Positions 38,594-48,345 of a stretch of 64,000 bases of DNA are shown here, one piece after another. The notes beneath the pieces are model-generated. The model had not been told where the DNA came from, did not search any database, and saw nothing but the letters and a program-made list of their open reading frames with translations. Position numbers and translations under genes: made by a program. Every line of letters begins with the position of its first letter. Position 1 is the stretch's first letter. The stretch covers positions 33,129 to 97,128 of the forward strand of contig CADEER010000001.1 in the NCBI GenBank assembly GCA_902826395.1, written 5' to 3'. Origin of the DNA: an uncultured bacterium. GTDB lineage: Bacteria > Desulfobacterota > Binatia > HRBIN30 > CADEER01.

Positions 38594-39684
38594 CCGACCT
38601 CCGCCGCACACGGTTGGGCGACCGGTAGCGAACGCTCGATCCACCCGCCGCCCAGAACGCGGTCGCCATCGTACAGAACCGCCGCCTGTCCCGGAGCCAC
38701 GGCTCGCAGGGCGGCCGACTCGATCTCGAAGCTGGCGTGGGAAACTTCCGTGATTCTGGCCGGTTGTGGCGCGAATCTCGACCGGATTTTCACCGCCAGA
38801 TGGGCTCCCAAGCGAGGCGGTTCAGCCAGCCATGAGCAGTTGCGGGCAACCAGCCCGCGGCTGCGGACGTCCGCATCCGCGCCGACCTGAACGGTGGCTC
38901 GCTCGGCATCGATGGCGGTGACGTAGAGCGGCCGCTCAGCGGCGATGCCGAGGCCTCGCCGCTGGCCGATGGTGAAGCGATGCACGCCCTCGTGACTGCC
39001 GATCTCGCGCCCCGTCTCGTCGATCACCGCGCCGCTGGGCGGCCGCCGCGCGCTGTGCGCTTCGACGAAGGCGGCGTGCGTACCGCGCGGTGCGAAGCAG
39101 ATCTCCTGGCTGTCCGGCTTGCTCGCGACCGGCAGAGATCGCTGTGCCGCCGCGCTGCGCACCGCGCTCTTGGTCATGTGGCCTACCGGAAACAGTGTCC
39201 GCGCCAGCGCCGCGCGTCCCATGGAAAAAAGGAAATAGGACTGGTCCTTCTCCGGGTCGACGCCGCGCAACAGCTCGGCCCCATCGGGGCCATCGACGCG
39301 CCTCGCGTAGTGCCCGGTCGCGATCCACTGCGCGTCGAGCTCGCGGGCGCGGTTCCAGAATGCGGCGAACTTCACCGAATGATTGCAACGCACGCAGGGA
39401 TTCGGCGTCCGTCCGCGGCGATACTCGTCGACGAAGTTGTCGACGACGGCGGCGCGAAACTCGTCGCGGAAATCCATTACGTAGAACGGAATGCCCAACC
39501 GCTCGGCAACCAGGCGGGCGTCCAGGAAATCGTCGAGCGAGCAGCAGCCGCTCTCCGTCTCGCCCTCCCACAGTCGCATCGCGACTCCGACGACGTCGTA
39601 GCCCTGCTCGACGAGCAGCGCCGCCGACAGCGAGCTGTCGACGCCACCGCTCATGCCGACCACGACGCGCCCTCGCCCGATCAT
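38590..39684 (-). CDS. mnmA: tRNA-specific 2-thiouridylase MnmA
   Basis: 364 residues; ATG at 39684 overlaps the cysteine desulfurase stop (ATGA). PP-loop VVVGMSGGVDSSLSAALL, the family insertion with RTPNPCVRCNHSVKFAAF containing the nucleophilic cysteine, the second active cysteine in DSQEICFAP, and a C-terminal beta-barrel with FTIGQRRGLGIA. Adenylates and thiolates U34 of Lys, Glu and Gln tRNAs. Sulfur probably comes from the cysteine desulfurase encoded immediately upstream. Confidence 0.97.
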   Translation of the reverse strand: MIGRGRVVVGMSGGVDSSLSAALLVEQGYDVVGVAMRLWEGETESGCCSLDDFLDARLVAERLGIPFYVMDFRDEFRAAVVDNFVDEYRRGRTPNPCVRCNHSVKFAAFWNRARELDAQWIATGHYARRVDGPDGAELLRGVDPEKDQSYFLFSMGRAALARTLFPVGHMTKSAVRSAAAQRSLPVASKPDSQEICFAPRGTHAAFVEAHSARRPPSGAVIDETGREIGSHEGVHRFTIGQRRGLGIAAERPLYVTAIDAERATVQVGADADVRSRGLVARNCSWLAEPPRLGAHLAVKIRSRFAPQPARITEVSHASFEIESAALRAVAPGQAAVLYDGDRVLGGGWIERSLPVAQPCAAEVG

Positions 39685-40817
39685 CGCCGCGCCTCCGCCT
39701 GGCCAAGCCGATCGACCGAACGCATGCGATCGACGACCTTATGGACGATCGCCACCGCGCGGTCGATCTCCGCCGCCGTCGTCGTGTATCCGGTGCTGAA
39801 GCGAACGCCACCGCGCGAGCTCTCGTCGTCGTGACCGAGAGCACGCAACACATGCGACGGCTCGCCCGACCCAGCGGAGCAAGCTGACCCCACCGAAACC
39901 GCGACGCGCTCGAGGTCGAGCGCAGCCACCACCGACTCGCCGCGCAGCCCCGCGAAACCGGCGAGCAACGTGTTGGGCAGGCATCCCTCCGCGGGACTGT
40001 AGCGCGTCGCCCCGCGGATCTCCGCGATGCCGCGCCATAGCCGTTCGCGCAGATCCTCGGCCCATCGGCCGCGCGACTCGGCAAGCGCGACCGCCGCGGC
40101 GAAGCCACACGCCGCGGCGACGTTTTCCGTACCGGGACGAACGCCGCGCTCCTGCGCCCCGCCGAACAGCAGCGGCCGCAAGCGCGTCTTGCCCCGCCGC
40201 ACGAGCGCTCCGATGCCCTTGGGCCCGCCAATCTTGTGAGCTGTGATCGAAGTCAGATCGGCGTCGGGCAATCGGCAAGAGATCCTGCCGAAGCCCTGTA
40301 CCGCGTCGCAGTGCAGGGGGACCTTCCGCTCTCGGCAGATCGCGGCAATGGCGTCGACATCCTGTACGGTGCCGATTTCGTTGTTGGCCCAGCCGACCGA
40401 CACCAGCGCGGTCCGGGCACCGATCGAAGTCGCCACCGCCGACGGATCGATCCGTCCGTGCCTGTCCGTCGCCAGCCACACCATTGCGGCGCCGCGCCGT
40501 TCGAGCTCTCGCGCCGCTTCGACGACCGAGGAATGCTCGATCGGCGCGACCGCCACTCCGTATCCGCCCACTGGGTCGACGGATCCGAAGATCGCGGCGT
40601 TGTTGCTCTCGGTGCCACCGGACGTAAAGAAGATCTCACGCGGCTCGACCGCCGCGCAGTCGGCGATCGTGCGCCGCGCCGATTCGAGAGCCGCGCGCGC
40701 GGCCCGTCCACCGGCATAGGCGCTCGACGGGTTGCCGAACAGATCCAGCGCGTCCAGCATCGCCTCGCGCGACGCCTCCGCCAGCGGCGCCGTGGCGTTG
40801 TGGTCGAGGTAGATCAT
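39681..40817 (-). CDS. Cysteine desulfurase (NifS/IscS family)
   Basis: 378 residues from the ATG at 40817. PLP-dependent class V aminotransferase fold: MIYLDHNATAPLAEASREAM, FTSGGTESNNAAIFG, the PLP lysine in SITAHKIGGPKGIGAL, and the active-site cysteine loop SVGSACSAGSGEPSHVL. Converts L-cysteine to alanine and hands the sulfur on as persulfide. Overlaps mnmA by 4 bp, so its main client here is likely tRNA thiolation rather than Fe-S assembly; no IscU, IscA or HscA is nearby. Starts a tight four-gene set with mnmA, mtaB and rnc. Confidence 0.93.
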   Translation of the reverse strand: MIYLDHNATAPLAEASREAMLDALDLFGNPSSAYAGGRAARAALESARRTIADCAAVEPREIFFTSGGTESNNAAIFGSVDPVGGYGVAVAPIEHSSVVEAARELERRGAAMVWLATDRHGRIDPSAVATSIGARTALVSVGWANNEIGTVQDVDAIAAICRERKVPLHCDAVQGFGRISCRLPDADLTSITAHKIGGPKGIGALVRRGKTRLRPLLFGGAQERGVRPGTENVAAACGFAAAVALAESRGRWAEDLRERLWRGIAEIRGATRYSPAEGCLPNTLLAGFAGLRGESVVAALDLERVAVSVGSACSAGSGEPSHVLRALGHDDESSRGGVRFSTGYTTTAAEIDRAVAIVHKVVDRMRSVDRLGQAEARR

Positions 40818-40888
40818 GGCCGGGGAACCATAGCGGCTGCCCCCCCGGCCGAAAAGCCGGGACGGTTGGGCAATCAGCCGTCAGCGCG

Positions 40889-42586
40889 CTAGCGAGAGGC
40901 CGCCACCCTTCTCACCTTCGAGGGGCCGCTGCGCCGAGTCTTCTTAGCCTTCTTTCTTCGAAGATCGCGGTAAAGCTTGTACTCGAAGCTGTCGACCAAG
41001 GCCTGCCAGCTCGCCTCGATGACGTTGAGCGAGACGCCGACGGTACCCCATCGCTCTTCGCCGTCGCTGAACTCGATCAGCACCCGCACCAAGGATGCGC
41101 TGCCGCGCTCGCCGCCGAGCACGCGCACCTTGTAGTCGCGCAGCTCCACTTCTTCGACGCTTGGGTAGAACCGGACCAGGCCGCGGCGCAGCGCTTTGTC
41201 CAGCGCATTGACCGGTCCGTTGCCCTCGGCCGCGGTGTGCTCGACCTTGCCGTCCGGCCCGGCGAGCATGACGGCTGCCCATGCGCTGGCCGGGTCGTGA
41301 TCGAAGACCTCGTCCGTGCGCACGTCGAAGCTGCCATCGTCCTTGAAGACACGGCGCATGTAACCCTTTTCGTCGACGACGCGGAATTGGACGAGCTCGA
41401 AGAAACTCGGCACCTCGCCCAGCACCCGCTGCATACGCAACTCGAGCGACGCTTCCGCGCCCTCGAACTGATAGCCGCGGTGCTCGAGCTCTTTGACCTC
41501 CTCAACCAGGCGCCGGACGTGAGAATCGAGGCCGTCCAAATTGATACCAAACTGCTTCGCCTTGTAGATCAGATTGGCGCGGCCCGACAGATCCGAGACC
41601 AGCACCCGCTGCCGGTTGCCCACCAATTCCGGGTCGATGTGCTCATAGGTTCGGGCGTTGCGCTGCACGGCGGCTACGTGCACGCCGCCTTTGTGGGCAA
41701 ACGCACTCTGACCGACGAACGGCTGGCGCTTGTACGGCTCGAGGTTGGCGAGCTCGTACACGAACTGCGACAGCTCTTGCAGGCCCTTCAACTGATCCGC
41801 CGTCAGTACCCGGTAGCCCAGCTTGAGCTGCAGGTTGGCGATGATCGAGCAGAGGTTCGCATTGCCGCAGCGCTCGCCGAAGCCGTTGATGGTTCCCTGC
41901 ACTTGTCGCGCGCCGTGCTGAACGGCGATCAAGCTGTTGGCCACCGCGAGCTCGGAGTCGTTGTGGCAATGGATGCCGATGCGCGCGCCCGTCGCCGCCG
42001 CGACCGCATCCACCCCCGCCGCCACTTCGTGCGGCAGCCGGCCGCCGTTGGTTTCGCAAAGACACAGCAGATCGGCTCCGGCATCGGCGGCGCTGCGCAC
42101 GCATTCGAGGGCGTACTTGGGATTGTGGTGGTACCCATCGAAGAAATGCTCGGCGTCGAAGATCACTTCGTCGGCGTGTTTCTTCAGGTAGCGCACGGTG
42201 TCGTGGATCAGCTCGAGGTTCTCGTTCAACGGGATGCGCAGATCGTCGCGCACGTGCAGGTCCCAGGTCTTTCCGAAGATCGTGACCACCGGCGTCTGCG
42301 AGCGCAGCAGCTTGGCGAGGTTGCGGTCGTCGGCCGCGCGGGTTCCGGCGCGGCGCGTCGAGCCGAACGCGGCGACGCGGATCTGCTTGAGCGACAGCTT
42401 CCGCACTTCCTCGAAGTACGCCTCATCGCGCGGGTTGGATCCCGGCCAGCCGCCCTCGACGTAGCGAATCCCCATCCCGTCGAGGCGCTCGGTGATGCGC
42501 AGCTTGTCCTCGAGAGTGAGCGCTACGTCCTCGGCCTGGCATCCGTCGCGCAGCGTCGTGTCGTAGATCTGGACGAGGTCAGCCAT
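40889..42586 (-). CDS. cimA: (R)-citramalate synthase
   Basis: 565 residues from the ATG at 42586, overlapping lysC by 8 bp. HMGL-like TIM barrel with the metal/substrate motif IYDTTLRDGCQAEDVALTLEDKL in parts, YVEGGWPGSNPRD (a CimA rather than LeuA hallmark), LCETNGGRLPHEV, GIHCHNDSELAVANSL and GTINGFGERCGNANL. C-terminal LeuA-type allosteric domain from about residue 420. The basic tail (RRKKAKKTRRSGPSKVRR) is unusual. Condenses pyruvate and acetyl-CoA to citramalate, giving 2-oxobutanoate for isoleucine without threonine deaminase. The C-terminal domain suggests isoleucine feedback control. Confidence 0.93.
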   Translation of the reverse strand: MADLVQIYDTTLRDGCQAEDVALTLEDKLRITERLDGMGIRYVEGGWPGSNPRDEAYFEEVRKLSLKQIRVAAFGSTRRAGTRAADDRNLAKLLRSQTPVVTIFGKTWDLHVRDDLRIPLNENLELIHDTVRYLKKHADEVIFDAEHFFDGYHHNPKYALECVRSAADAGADLLCLCETNGGRLPHEVAAGVDAVAAATGARIGIHCHNDSELAVANSLIAVQHGARQVQGTINGFGERCGNANLCSIIANLQLKLGYRVLTADQLKGLQELSQFVYELANLEPYKRQPFVGQSAFAHKGGVHVAAVQRNARTYEHIDPELVGNRQRVLVSDLSGRANLIYKAKQFGINLDGLDSHVRRLVEEVKELEHRGYQFEGAEASLELRMQRVLGEVPSFFELVQFRVVDEKGYMRRVFKDDGSFDVRTDEVFDHDPASAWAAVMLAGPDGKVEHTAAEGNGPVNALDKALRRGLVRFYPSVEEVELRDYKVRVLGGERGSASLVRVLIEFSDGEERWGTVGVSLNVIEASWQALVDSFEYKLYRDLRRKKAKKTRRSGPSKVRRVAASR

Positions 42587-43817
42587 GGCCGCCCGTTCCG
42601 TCTACTTCCTCGACGAAGGCGCGGTGCAACTCGCGCACCGCGAGCTCACCGTACTTGGCGTCGAGCACGACCGAGATCTTGATCTCCGAGGTGGAGATCA
42701 TCTGGATGTTGATGTTCTCACGGGCCAGCACATCGAACATCCGTGCCGCGACGCCGGCATGGCTGCGCATCCCGAGTCCCACCACGGAAACCTTGACGAC
42801 GTTGGAATCGGAGACGACGCCCGCCGCGCCGATCTCGGCCGCTGTCTTCTGGACCATCGGCAGCGCGCGGTCAAAGTCCGCCAGGGGGACGGTGAACGTC
42901 ATATCGGTGTCGCCGCCATGGCTGGCATTCTGAATGATCATGTCGACGACGATCCCCGCGCTGGCCACCGGCCCGAGCAGCTTCGAAGCCAGACCCGGCT
43001 TGTCGGGCACCCGCTCCACGGTGATCTTCGCCTGGTCGCGATCGAGCGCGACGCCGGAAACCAGAATGTCTTCCATACCTGCTTCCTCTCGTACGACCCA
43101 CGTCCCCGCGGAGTCGTCGAAGCTCGTGCGAACGTGCACTGGTACCGAGTATCGCTTTGCCGCCTCGACGGAACGGATCTGCAACACCTTCGCGCCGAGG
43201 CTCGCCAGCTCGAGCATCTCGTCGTAGGAGATCCGCGCCAGTTTGCGCGCCGCCGGGCAGATACGCGGATCCGTCGTGTAGACGCCGTCGACGTCGGTGA
43301 GAATCTCGCAAACGTCGGCTTCGAGCGCCGCCGCGACCGCGACCGCCGACGTATCGCTGCCACCCCGCCCCAGCGTGGTGATGTTGGAGTCGTCGTCCAC
43401 ACCCTGAAAGCCGGCCACCACCGGCACCTCGCCGCGGCGCAGGGCCTCGCGCAGACTGTCGATCTCGATGCGGCGGATGCGGGCCCTTCCAAAGGCGCTG
43501 TCGGTGCCGATGCGGATCTGGTGTCCGAGAAACGAGCGGGCCGCCACACCGCGCTGCTGAAGCGCGATCGCGAGGAGAGCCGCCGAGGCCTGCTCACCGG
43601 TCGCCATCAGGACGTCCAGCTCGCGCTCGACGGGCCGCGGCGCCAGGTCGCGGGCAAGCTGGATCAGCCGATTGGTCTCGCCCGACATCGCCGACACCAC
43701 CGCAACGACCGCGTCGCCGTCGGCCGCACGGGTCCGCGCTACCCGGTCGGCCACCGCCTGGATGCGCTCGAGCGTACCGACCGACGTGCCGCCGTACTTC
43801 TGGACGATGACCTTCAT
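42579..43817 (-). CDS. lysC: Aspartate kinase
   Basis: 412 residues from the ATG at 43817. Amino-acid kinase domain with the signature VQKYGGTSVGTLERIQAV, VVSAMSGETNRLIQLA, GRGGSDTSAVAVAAAL and TDVDGVYTTDPRI. Two C-terminal ACT domains follow: VERVPDKPGLASKLLGPVA and VGLGMRSHAGVAARMFDVLAREN, with the ISTSEIKISVVLD effector site. Phosphorylates aspartate at the head of lysine, threonine and methionine synthesis. The beta-type ACT arrangement suggests Lys/Thr feedback. Overlaps cimA by 8 bp, so aspartate-family and isoleucine routes share a transcript. Confidence 0.97.
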   Translation of the reverse strand: MKVIVQKYGGTSVGTLERIQAVADRVARTRAADGDAVVAVVSAMSGETNRLIQLARDLAPRPVERELDVLMATGEQASAALLAIALQQRGVAARSFLGHQIRIGTDSAFGRARIRRIEIDSLREALRRGEVPVVAGFQGVDDDSNITTLGRGGSDTSAVAVAAALEADVCEILTDVDGVYTTDPRICPAARKLARISYDEMLELASLGAKVLQIRSVEAAKRYSVPVHVRTSFDDSAGTWVVREEAGMEDILVSGVALDRDQAKITVERVPDKPGLASKLLGPVASAGIVVDMIIQNASHGGDTDMTFTVPLADFDRALPMVQKTAAEIGAAGVVSDSNVVKVSVVGLGMRSHAGVAARMFDVLARENINIQMISTSEIKISVVLDAKYGELAVRELHRAFVEEVDGTGGHG

Positions 43818-43833
43818 GGAACCAACAAACCTC

Positions 43834-44328
43834 TCACGGCTGTTTCCCGGTGCGCTGCCGGGCCTTTAGTACTTCGAACGCGCGATCATATCCGACGCCG
43901 TGCGGCTCGACCACTATGCTCCGGCTGCCGGTTCCGACGAACGTGATCGCGACCGAGAGGTAGTCGATCAACGGTTCCGCCAAGCGCTCGTACCACTCCA
44001 CCGCCGCCACTCCATCGCCGTAGAGATATTCGCGCAGTTCTTCCACGTCATCGCCGCCGTCGCCCTGGCGAAACAGGTCGATATGGTAGAGAGGCAGGCG
44101 GCCGCCTTCGTAGGGCAGAATCACCGGAAACGAAGGGCTCCGCACGATCTCGCGTGGGAGCCCGAGCCCGGCCGCGAGGCCACGAACCAGACAGGTCTTT
44201 CCGGCCCCCAGCTCGCCGCTCAAACCCAGGCGGGCACCGGCGTGCAGCGCGGCGCCGAGAGCCCGGCCGATTTCCTCCGTCTCCTCCTCGCTACGGCTGA
44301 CCAGCTCGATCGCTTCAGGCGCCGCCAT
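43834..44328 (-). CDS. tsaE: tRNA N6-threonylcarbamoyladenosine biosynthesis ATPase TsaE
   Basis: 164 residues from the ATG at 44328 (a TTG at 44340 is possible). P-loop GELGAGKTCLVRGLAAGLG, then RSPSFPVILPYEGG and the Walker B-like YHIDLFRQ, AVEWYERL. TsaE is the ATPase that works with TsaB and TsaD to make t6A37 in ANN-decoding tRNAs. Position 3, RSPSFPVI rather than SPTFxLV, is a mild variant. Overlaps the nnr gene by 14 bp and precedes lysC by 16 bp. Confidence 0.92.
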   Translation of the reverse strand: MAAPEAIELVSRSEEETEEIGRALGAALHAGARLGLSGELGAGKTCLVRGLAAGLGLPREIVRSPSFPVILPYEGGRLPLYHIDLFRQGDGGDDVEELREYLYGDGVAAVEWYERLAEPLIDYLSVAITFVGTGSRSIVVEPHGVGYDRAFEVLKARQRTGKQP

Positions 44329-45862
44329 CGCCGGCCCCAAGCTTCGCGATCGTCTCCGGCAGACGCTCGATCAGATCCGAGGCCACCATGCCGACGGCAC
44401 CGCCAGTTGCGACGCGATCGCCCGCGCCGCCGTGGAGATAGGCCCCGAGCCGGGCGGCTTCGGGCGCTGCGAGCCCTTGTGCGAGAAGCGCCCCGACGAC
44501 GCCGGTGAGCGCGTCGCCCATGCCGCCGGAGGCCATTCCGGGGTTCCCCGTCGGATTGATCCAGACGAAGCCGTCGGGGGCGGCGATTACCGTGCGCGCC
44601 CCTTTCAACACGACCGTACAGCGATGCTCCGTAGCGAAGCGGCGCGCCACGCCGACACGGTCGGCCTGGACCGCTTTGCTATCAATCCCGGCCAGACGAC
44701 CCATCTCGCCCGGGTGCGGGGTGAGCACCAGCTCGCAGGCCGCCCGGCGCAGAGGGCGCGGGTTGCGCGCCAATACATTGAGGGCGTCAGCATCGAGGAC
44801 GACCGGAGCGGTGCAGTAGCGCAACAGCCAGAGCACGATGTCGCGCACCGATCGATGCGCTCCCAGACCCGGCCCCACTGCGACCGCCGACTTGCCGTCG
44901 ACCGCTGCGGCAAGGCGATCGGCGTCGTAACGCACAGCTCCTTCGCGTTCCGGCCAGGGTTCGGTCATCGCCTCCCAAGCACCGCCCGCACAAACCGCCG
45001 CCGCCGATTCGGGCGTCGCCAGGGTGACCAGCCCGGCCCCGCTCCGCAGCGCCGCTCGTGTCGACAACACCGCAGCACCAGTCTTGCCACGACTCCCAGC
45101 CACCACCAGCAGATGACCCGCCGAACCCTTATGATCGTCCGCCCTTCGCTGTGGCAGCAGGCGCGCCGCTTCGCTCGCCTCGAACAGCTCGACGTCCGGC
45201 GCTACCGCTTCGATCGCGGCGTCGGCGATACCGATATCGACCACCCTTAGCTTGCCGCAGTGCTCGACGCCGGGATGGAGGACCTGCCCGTACTTCGCGA
45301 AGCCGAAGGTCGCGGTGGCGGCGGCGCGCACCGCCGCGCTGCGCGGGCGACCGGTGTCGGCGTCGAGTCCGGACGGGATGTCGACGGCGAAGACCGGCGC
45401 ACCGCACCCGTTCATGAGCGCAATCGCCGCCGCCTGCGGCCCGCCCACCTCGGAGCGCAGGCCAGTGCCGAGCAGCGCGTCGACGACGCATGTCGCCTCG
45501 CCGAGATCCCTCTCGAGATCCCCAGTATCGCCTCCGTCGAACTCGCGCACGGCACCGCCATACGCGTCCAGATTGCGGCGCGCGTCGCCCTTCACCGCAT
45601 CCGCCTTCCCGACCAACCAGACACTGACCCGCGCGCGGCTCTTGCGCAGCAGGCGAGCGATCACGAAACCATCGCCGCCGTTGTTGCCCTGCCCGGCGAG
45701 CACGACGACGCGCGCCCCCTTCCTGCGCAGCGCTGGAAACAGGTCGAGGAGAACAACGCAGGCGCCCTCACCAGCCCGCTCCATGAGCACGTGCCCGGGA
45801 GTACCCAGGTCGATCGTGCGCCGGTCGAGCTCGCGCATCTGGGCTGCCGAAACGAGCAGCAT
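44315..45862 (-). CDS. nnr: Bifunctional NAD(P)H-hydrate epimerase / ADP-dependent dehydratase
   Basis: 515 residues from the ATG at 45862, which has GGAG 6 nt upstream (a TTG one codon earlier is open). N-terminal YjeF_N epimerase domain: MRELDRRTIDLGTPGHVLMERAG in parts, VVVLAGQGNNGGDGFVIARLL, VDIPSGLDADTG. C-terminal carbohydrate-kinase-like dehydratase domain from about residue 235: HKGSAGHLLVVAGSRGKTGA, VLTPHPGEMGRL and the ATP/ADP site NPTGNPGMASGGMGDALTGVV in parts. Repairs hydrated nicotinamide cofactors. The nnr-tsaE order is common in bacteria. Confidence 0.96.
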   Translation of the reverse strand: MLLVSAAQMRELDRRTIDLGTPGHVLMERAGEGACVVLLDLFPALRRKGARVVVLAGQGNNGGDGFVIARLLRKSRARVSVWLVGKADAVKGDARRNLDAYGGAVREFDGGDTGDLERDLGEATCVVDALLGTGLRSEVGGPQAAAIALMNGCGAPVFAVDIPSGLDADTGRPRSAAVRAAATATFGFAKYGQVLHPGVEHCGKLRVVDIGIADAAIEAVAPDVELFEASEAARLLPQRRADDHKGSAGHLLVVAGSRGKTGAAVLSTRAALRSGAGLVTLATPESAAAVCAGGAWEAMTEPWPEREGAVRYDADRLAAAVDGKSAVAVGPGLGAHRSVRDIVLWLLRYCTAPVVLDADALNVLARNPRPLRRAACELVLTPHPGEMGRLAGIDSKAVQADRVGVARRFATEHRCTVVLKGARTVIAAPDGFVWINPTGNPGMASGGMGDALTGVVGALLAQGLAAPEAARLGAYLHGGAGDRVATGGAVGMVASDLIERLPETIAKLGAGDGGA

Positions 45863-45905
45863 CAAATCTCCCGCACACTCCCGACGGCGAGAAGGTCCGC
45901 CGCCG

Positions 45906-47276
45906 TCACGCCAGCTCGGCGCGCACCGACTCGGCGATGTCGTTCACCAGTCGCTCGACGACTTGCGGTCGGTCGCCTTCGACCATGACGCGCACCAGCG
46001 GCTCGGTGCCTGAGTACCGGACAAGGACGCGGCCGCGATCGCCGAGCTCCCGGCTCGCCTTCTCGATCGCGTCGGCAATCACCGGAACCCCAGCGAGGTC
46101 GCGGCGCTCACGGACGATGATGTTGACCAGCACCTGCGGAAAGCGCTGCATGACGGCACGAAGCTCGCTGAGCGCCTTACCCTTCCCCGCCATCAACGCC
46201 AGCACGCGCAGCGCGGTGAGCAAACCGTCGCCGGTCGTGCTCTGATCGAGGCAAACGACGTGGCCGGACTGCTCACCACCGAGGATATAACCACCGCGGC
46301 GCATCTCTTCGACCACGTAACGGTCACCCACCGCGACACGAACCAGCCGTACCCCTTTGTCGCGCAGCGCCACCTCGAGGCCGATGTTGCTCATCACCGT
46401 GGCGACGATGCCGCCGTTGGTGAGAGCGCCTTCCTCCTGGAGTGCCAAACCCATGATGGCGAGGAGCTCGTCGCCGTCGACGATGCTGCCGCGTTCGTCG
46501 ACGCAGATTACCCGATCGCCGTCGCCGTCGAGCGCGATGCCGATGTCGGCTCCTTCGCGCAGCACTCGCTCGGCCAGCAGCTCCGGATGCAATGCCCCAC
46601 AGCCTTCGTTGATGTTCTGCCCATTCGGCTCGATGCCGATCGCCACGACATCGGCGCCCAACTCGTCGAACACTTCCGGCCCGACCTTATATCCGGCGCC
46701 GTTGGCGCAATCGACGACGATCTTCATGCCGTCGAGCCCCAGATGGCGCGGGAACGTGCTCTTCAGAAAAACATTGAAGCGACCGGTCGCGTCGTCGATG
46801 CGGTGAGCCTTGCCGACCTCCGTCGCGGTGGGGCGCAAATGCGCGATCTCGTCCTCGCTCAGCAGGCGCTCGATCTCGCGCTCCGTCTCATCCGGCAGCT
46901 TGAAGCCGGTGCTGTCGAAGAACTTGATGCCGTTGTCCTGGAATGGATTGTGCGACGCCGAGATCACCACGCCCGCGTCAGCGCGCATGCTGCGGGTCAG
47001 GAAAGCGATGCCCGGCGTCGGCAGCGGGCCGACCAGCATCACGTCGACGCCCATCGAGCAGATCCCCGACGTGAGGGCGCTCTCGATCATGTAGCCGGAC
47101 AGCCGGGTATCCTTGCCGATGATGATGCGATGCCGCCGCGGTGACGCCTTGACCACGTGCGCGATGGCCCTGCCGAGGCGCAGCACGGTCTCCGAGGTCA
47201 TCGGTTCGATGTTGGCCGTCCCGCGCACCCCATCGGTGCCGAACAATCGACGCCTGCCGTTGTCTTCAACCGCCAT
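45906..47276 (-). CDS. glmM: Phosphoglucosamine mutase
   Basis: 456 residues from the ATG at 47276, which overlaps cdaR by 11 bp. Alpha-D-phosphohexomutase with [18 protein letters not shown] at the start, the phosphoserine loop [19 protein letters not shown], metal loop [14 protein letters not shown] and the substrate loop GGEQSGHV, and C-terminal [15 protein letters not shown]. Interconverts glucosamine-6-phosphate and glucosamine-1-phosphate for UDP-GlcNAc. Third gene of the cdaA-cdaR-glmM unit, in which CdaA and GlmM are known to interact in Firmicutes. Confidence 0.97.
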   Translation of the reverse strand: MAVEDNGRRRLFGTDGVRGTANIEPMTSETVLRLGRAIAHVVKASPRRHRIIIGKDTRLSGYMIESALTSGICSMGVDVMLVGPLPTPGIAFLTRSMRADAGVVISASHNPFQDNGIKFFDSTGFKLPDETEREIERLLSEDEIAHLRPTATEVGKAHRIDDATGRFNVFLKSTFPRHLGLDGMKIVVDCANGAGYKVGPEVFDELGADVVAIGIEPNGQNINEGCGALHPELLAERVLREGADIGIALDGDGDRVICVDERGSIVDGDELLAIMGLALQEEGALTNGGIVATVMSNIGLEVALRDKGVRLVRVAVGDRYVVEEMRRGGYILGGEQSGHVVCLDQSTTGDGLLTALRVLALMAGKGKALSELRAVMQRFPQVLVNIIVRERRDLAGVPVIADAIEKASRELGDRGRVLVRYSGTEPLVRVMVEGDRPQVVERLVNDIAESVRAELA

Positions 47277-48315
47277 CCGCCTCCCCCCCGTCAGGCTTCC
47301 CATCTCCTCCCGACGGCCGTCGCGGCGCGGTGGGCGTCGCGACCGCCTGCGCGCCGGACGGCGTCGCGGTCGGTGGAGTCTGAACGATCTTCACGGTCAC
47401 CTGTCTCAACTCCCGCACCAGCTCGATCCCGGCCGGCAGAGTCGCCAAAGGGCTCAAGCGATGGGTTCCCGGTTCCAAGCCCTGAGCGTCGACATAGACC
47501 GCACCATTCGGCAGCTCAAGGGCCTCCACCTTGCTGCGCGGCCCGCGCACACGCAGCGTCGCTTCCGGCGGCGTCACCGATGCGTCTCCCGCCGCGTTGC
47601 GCACGACGATCGCAATTGACCGGGTCTCGCCTTGCGCCACCGGCTCCTCGAGGACCAACTCGACATGTACTGCCGGCGACGAGGCAGAGAGAAACTCAGC
47701 CGGCAGGTCCAGATCGACCGAGCGCTTGATTCGTCCCGGCTCGGCGACCGTCAAGTCGAGCGGTTCGGTCTTGACCGCCGAGATGTCGCGCACGATGCTC
47801 GCCGGTCCGCGGATCTCGACTTCTTCCGGCGTCACCTTGCTCTGGGCGATCAGCAGATCCCCCACCGGCCTGCCGCCGACGGCGAGCTCGACGGGCACCC
47901 GCTTCATCTCGATGGTCGCGAACTCGAGCGTGATTTCGGACGGCGTCATGCGGATCGGCGTGACGCCGCGCGGCAACGCCAGGGCGTCCGGCCGCAGGCG
48001 AAAGGTCGTCATGCCGGGGCGGACGCGAGTCAGATCGATGTCCACGGAGAGGTTCGCACTTTCGATGCGACTGAGGAGTGTACGCGGCCCACTCACCCGG
48101 AGTTCCACTTCATCGACGCGCGGGCTGACCAGCATGAGCGAGGTCGGCGCATTGCTCAGCTTCACGGGGATCGGATACTCGGCCTCGCTGTCGCGCTCCG
48201 CGGCGTTGACGTAGAACCACAAGCCGAGGGCGATCACGATCGACACGAGCTTCAACAGCACGTTGTGCAGGAACAGCTCGCGCAAGAATTTAGCGATTCG
48301 CGCCGCGATGCCCAA
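47266..48315 (-). CDS. cdaR: YbbR-domain protein, CdaR-like regulator of diadenylate cyclase
   Basis: 349 residues from a TTG at 48315 supported by GGAGGG about 7 nt upstream. One N-terminal membrane helix ([19 protein letters not shown]), then three YbbR repeats, each with a V-x-V/L...G...V-x-L-x-L pattern ([51 protein letters not shown]), and a low-complexity Pro/Thr/Gly tail. CdaR-type proteins sit outside the membrane and modulate the CdaA cyclase. Between cdaA (30 bp gap) and glmM (overlap). Confidence 0.9.
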   Translation of the reverse strand: MGIAARIAKFLRELFLHNVLLKLVSIVIALGLWFYVNAAERDSEAEYPIPVKLSNAPTSLMLVSPRVDEVELRVSGPRTLLSRIESANLSVDIDLTRVRPGMTTFRLRPDALALPRGVTPIRMTPSEITLEFATIEMKRVPVELAVGGRPVGDLLIAQSKVTPEEVEIRGPASIVRDISAVKTEPLDLTVAEPGRIKRSVDLDLPAEFLSASSPAVHVELVLEEPVAQGETRSIAIVVRNAAGDASVTPPEATLRVRGPRSKVEALELPNGAVYVDAQGLEPGTHRLSPLATLPAGIELVRELRQVTVKIVQTPPTATPSGAQAVATPTAPRRPSGGDGKPDGGEADGG

Positions 48316-48345
48316 CTCGGCTCCCTCCAGTCCGCAACCGCCAGC

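Noticed and set aside
37196..38890. 564-codon plus-strand open frame
   Set aside because: Antisense to mtaB; shadow of a high-GC coding region.
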